64,000 nucleotides of DNA from Zoroaster sp. YZ-2022 (lineage: Eukaryota > Echinodermata > Asteroidea > Forcipulatida > Zoroasteridae), in the NCBI GenBank assembly GCA_029582265.1, contig CM055828.1, positions 186,001-250,000 on the forward strand, given 5' to 3'. The notes below the pieces were generated by a model. That model did no database searches and was not told where the DNA came from. It was given only the letters and a program-made list of their open reading frames with translations. A program made the position numbers and the translations under genes. Below, piece after piece: positions 60,401-64,000 of this stretch (its first letter is position 1; every line of letters begins with the position of its first letter).

Positions 60401-63400
60401 GGAGGCCGATAATTTTTATCTAAATTAAAGCTTAGGTTCTCCCCTTTCTGAAAAACCCCATACTTTTGAATTTGGAATTTCTTTTCGTATCTTAAACGGT
60501 CTCCAAGGACACTTAGCCATCTGTAAAATGCCGTCAACTTGAACGCGGTTTCACGGCAAACAATACAATACTATACAGTCTTACAAAAAAAACTTTTCTA
60601 GGGTTGGGAATAACTTTTAAAGTTTTTAAGGGAGGACGATAATTTTTATCTAAATTAAAGCTTAGGTTCTCCCCTTTCAGAAAAATACCATACTTTTGAA
60701 TTTGGTTAATTATTTCGTACCTTAAACGGCCTCCATGGACACTTAGCCATCTTTAAAATACCGTCAACTTGCATGCGGTTTCACCGCAAACAATACAGAA
60801 CTATACAGTGTTACAAAAATAAACATTTTTAGCTTTGGGAATAACTTTTAAAGTTTTTAAGGGAGGCCGATAATTTTACATCTAAATTAAAGCGTAGCTT
60901 CTCCCCTTTCAGAAAAACACAATACTTTTGAATTTGCTTAATTATTTCGTACCTTAAACGGCCTCCATGGACACTTAGCACTCTGTAAAATACCGTCAAC
61001 TTGCATGCGGTTTCACCGCAAACAATACAGAACTATACAGTGTTACAAAAAAAAAAACATTTTTAGGGTTGGGAATAACTTTTAAAGTTTTCAAGGAAGG
61101 CCGATAATTTTACATCTAAATTAAAGCGTAGGTTCTCCCCTTTCAGAAAAACACAATTTTTTTTTAATTTGGATAATTTTTCCGTACATTAAACGGCCTC
61201 CATGGACAAATAGCCCTCTCTAAAATACCATCAACTTGCATTCGGTTTCACCGCAAACAATACAGCACTATACAGTCCTACGAAAAAAAAACATTTTTAG
61301 GGTTGGGAATAACTTTTAAAGTTTTCAAGGGAACCCGATAATTTTATATCTAAATTAAAGCTTAGGTTCTCCCCTTTCCGAAAAACACCATACTTTTGAA
61401 TTTGGAATTTCTTTTCGTACCTTAAACGGCCTCCATGGACACTTAGCCATCTGTAAAATGCCGTCAACTTGCACGCGGTTTCACGGCAAACAATACAACA
61501 CTATACATTCTTACAAAAAATTTTTTTCTAGGTTTGGGAATAACTTTTAAAGTTTTTAAGGGAGGCCGATAATTGTTATCTAAATTAAAGCTTAGGTTCT
61601 CCCCTTTCAGAAAAATACCATACTTTTGAATTTGGTTAATTATTTCGTACCTTAAACGGCCTCCATGGACACTTAGCCATCTGTAAAATACCGTCAACTT
61701 GCATGCGGTTTCACCGCAAACAATACAAAACTATACAGTGTTACAAAAAAAAACATTTTTAGGTTTGGGAATAACTTTTAAAGTTTTTAAGGGAGGCCGA
61801 TAATTTTTATCTAAATTAAAGCTTAGGTTCTCCCCTTTCAGAAAAACACCATACTTTTGAATTTGGTTAATTATTTCGTACCTTAAACGGCCTCCATGGA
61901 CACTTAGCCATCTGTAAAGTACCGTCAACTTGCATACGGTTTCACCGCAAACAATACAGCACTATATTTGTACAGTCTTACGAAAAAAACATTTTTATGG
62001 TTGGGAATAACTTTTAAAGTTTTCAAAGGAGGCCGATAATTTTTATCTAAATTAAAGCTTAGGTTCTCCCCTTTCAGAAAAACACAATTTTTTTGAAATT
62101 GGATAATTTTTTCGTACCTTAAACGGCCTCCAAGGACAATTAGCCCTCTGTAAAATACCGTCAACTTGCATTCGGTTTCACCGCAAACAATACAGAACTA
62201 TACAGTGTTACAAAAAAAAACATTTCTAGGGTTGGGAATAACTTTTAAAGTTTTCATTGGAGGCCGATAATTTTATATCTAAATTAAAGCTTAGGTTCTC
62301 CCCTTTCAGAAAAACACCATACTTTTGAATTTGGATAATTATTTCGTACCTTAAGCGGCCTCCATGGACACTTAGCACTCTGTAAAATACCGTCAACTTG
62401 CATGCGGTTTCACCGCCAACAATACAGCCCTATACAGTCTTACGAAAAAAACATTTCTATGGTTGGGAATAACTTTTAAAGTTTTCAAAGGAGGCCGATA
62501 GTTTTATATCTAAATTAAAGCTTAGGTTCTCCCCTTTCAGACAAACACCATACTTTTGAATTTGGATAATTATTTCGTACCTTAAACGGCCTCCATGGAC
62601 ACTTAGCCCTCTTTAAAATACGGTCAACTTGCATGCGGTTTCACCGCAAACAATACAGAACTATACATTGTTACAAAAAAAAACATTTCTAGGGTTGGGA
62701 ATAACTGTTACAGTTTTCATTGGAGGCCGATAATTTTATATCTAAATTAAAGCTTAGGTTCTCCCCTTTCAGAAAAACACCATACTTTTGAATTTGGATA
62801 ATTATTTCGTACCTTAAACGGCCTCCATGGACACTTAGCCATTTGTAAAATACCGTCAACTTGCATGCGGTTTCACCGCAAACAATACAGCACTATACAG
62901 TGTTACAAAAAAAACATTTCTAGGGTTGGGAATAACTTTTAAAGTTTTAAAGGGAACCCGATAATTTTATATCTAAATTAAAGCTTAGGTTCTCCCCTTT
63001 CCGAAAAACACCATACTTTTGAATTTGGAATTTCTTTTCGTACCTTAAACGGCCTCCATGGACACTTAGCCGTCTGTAAAATGCCATCAACTTGCATGCG
63101 GTTTCACGGCAAACAATACAACACTATACAGTCTTACAAAAAAAACTTTTCTAGGGTTGGGAATAACTTTTAAAGTTTTTAAGGGAGGCCGATAATTGTT
63201 ATCTAAATTAAAGCTTAGGTTCTCCCCTTTCAGAAAACCACCATACTTTTGAATTTGGTTAATTATTTCGTACCTTAAACGGCCTCCATGGACACTTAGC
63301 CATTTTTAAAATACCGTCAACTTGCATGCGGTTTCACCGCAAACAATACAGGACTATACAGTGTTACAAAAAAAAACATTTTTAGGGTTGGGAATAACTT

Positions 63401-64000
63401 TTAAAGTTTTCAAGGGAGGCCGATAATTTTACATCTAAATTAAAGCGTAGGTTCTCCCCTTTCAGAAAAACACAATTTTTTTTAATTTGGATAATTTTTT
63501 CGTACCTTAAACGGCCTCCATGGACAATTAGCCCTCTCTAAAATACCGTCAACTTGCATTCGGTTTCACCGCAAACAATACAGCACTATACAGTCTTACG
63601 AAAAAAAACATTTTTAGGGTTGGGAATAACTTTTAAAGTTTTCAAGGGAGGCCGATAATTTTACATCTAAATTAAAGCGTAGGTTCTCCCCTTTCAGAAA
63701 AACACAATTTTTTTGAATTTGGATACTTTTTTCGTACCTTAAACGGCCTCCATGGACACTTAGCACTCTGTAAAATACCGTCAACTTGCATGCGGTTTCA
63801 CCGCCAACAATACAGCCCTATACAGTCTTACGAAAAAAACATTTCTATGGTTGGGAATAACTTTTAAAGTTTTCAAAGGAGGCCGATAGTTTTATATCTA
63901 AATTAAAGCTTAGGTTCTCCCCTTTCAGACAAACACCATACTTTTGAATTTGGATAATTATTTCGTACCTTAAACGGCCTCCATGGACACTTAGCCCTCT
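54487..64000 (+). repeat. ~231-bp satellite array with emerging higher-order structure
   Basis: About 41 head-to-tail monomers fill the rest of the window and run off its end. Each holds CCTTAAACGGCCTCCATGGA, AAATACCGTCAACTTGCATG, CGGTTTCACCGCAAACAATA, a TACAGTGTTAC site, GGTTGGGAATAACTTTTAAA, GGAGGCCGATAATTTT, AAATTAAAGCTTAGGTTCTC and CCATACTTTTGAATTTGG. Monomers fall into variants, such as a GGAATTTCTTTTCG type paired with CACGCGGTTTCACGGC, and a GGATAATTATTTCG type with CACCGC. Rare variants recur about six or seven monomers apart. The TGCGGTTTCACCGCA word is a 6-bp inverted repeat. The ~77-codon minus-strand frames seen in many units start at non-ATG codons and come from the repeat. A centromeric or heterochromatic role is possible but unproved. 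Confidence 0.97.

Noticed and set aside
55506..62164. Ten or so similar 61-83 codon minus frames, suggesting a tandem gene family
   Set aside because: They are spaced by the satellite monomer, start at TTG rather than ATG in most units and end at the same stop created by the repeat. There is no sign of selection for coding.
54487..64000. CRISPR-like array
   Set aside because: The units are contiguous with no unique spacers between short repeats, the period is ~231 bp and the context is eukaryotic; it is a satellite.

Overview
The window is eukaryotic, AT-rich and strongly repeat-dominated. It has no operon-like gene order, no long intact open reading frame and nothing that looks prokaryotic. 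The repeat types (a tRNA-derived SINE with an ATT tail, several non-LTR retrotransposon relics, Ty3/Gypsy relics, a PIF/Harbinger transposase, hAT-like and TTAA-type MITEs, tandem minisatellites and a long ~231-bp satellite) suggest a marine invertebrate. The SINE and the TSO1-like repeat gene resemble sequences I associate with echinoderms and related animals, but I cannot fix the species.

Layout: 1-10.6 kb is a block with inflated homopolymers and many frameshifts. It still shows a LINE reverse transcriptase (about 2.1-3.9 kb), a SINE (4.47-4.8 kb), a broken TSO1/tesmin-like repeat gene (about 5.0-6.4 kb) and a diverged dispersed repeat. From 10.6 to 20.8 kb the sequence is cleaner and mostly non-coding, with tandem repeats, a 229-bp MITE and a possible LINE endonuclease remnant. 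From 21 to 30.6 kb there are three further LINE relics on the minus strand and repeat copies, one with a hammerhead-ribozyme-like core. At 32.5-34.7 kb a Ty3/Gypsy pol relic is split by a hAT-type MITE with a perfect 8-bp target duplication, followed by a Harbinger transposase with one frameshift. At 35.7-39.7 kb lie a fold-back element with a tRNA-like core, a ~520-bp direct duplication and two copies of a TTAA-flanked MITE; the third copy is at 46 kb. At 41.2-42.9 kb is a Gypsy relic in which gag is joined directly to reverse transcriptase.

The only good candidate for a piece of a host gene is a 72-nt leucine-rich-repeat exon at 44,278-44,349, bounded by consensus splice sites. From 45 to 53.4 kb are tandem repeats, a probable Helitron-type 3' end and long unrecognised stretches. 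A minus-strand acidic coding remnant at 53.4-53.95 kb abuts a 500-N assembly gap. The last 9.5 kb are an unbroken ~231-bp satellite array in which variant monomers recur about six or seven units apart, an early form of higher-order repeat. The genes do not form a pathway; the window is mainly a record of transposition, decay and satellite growth.
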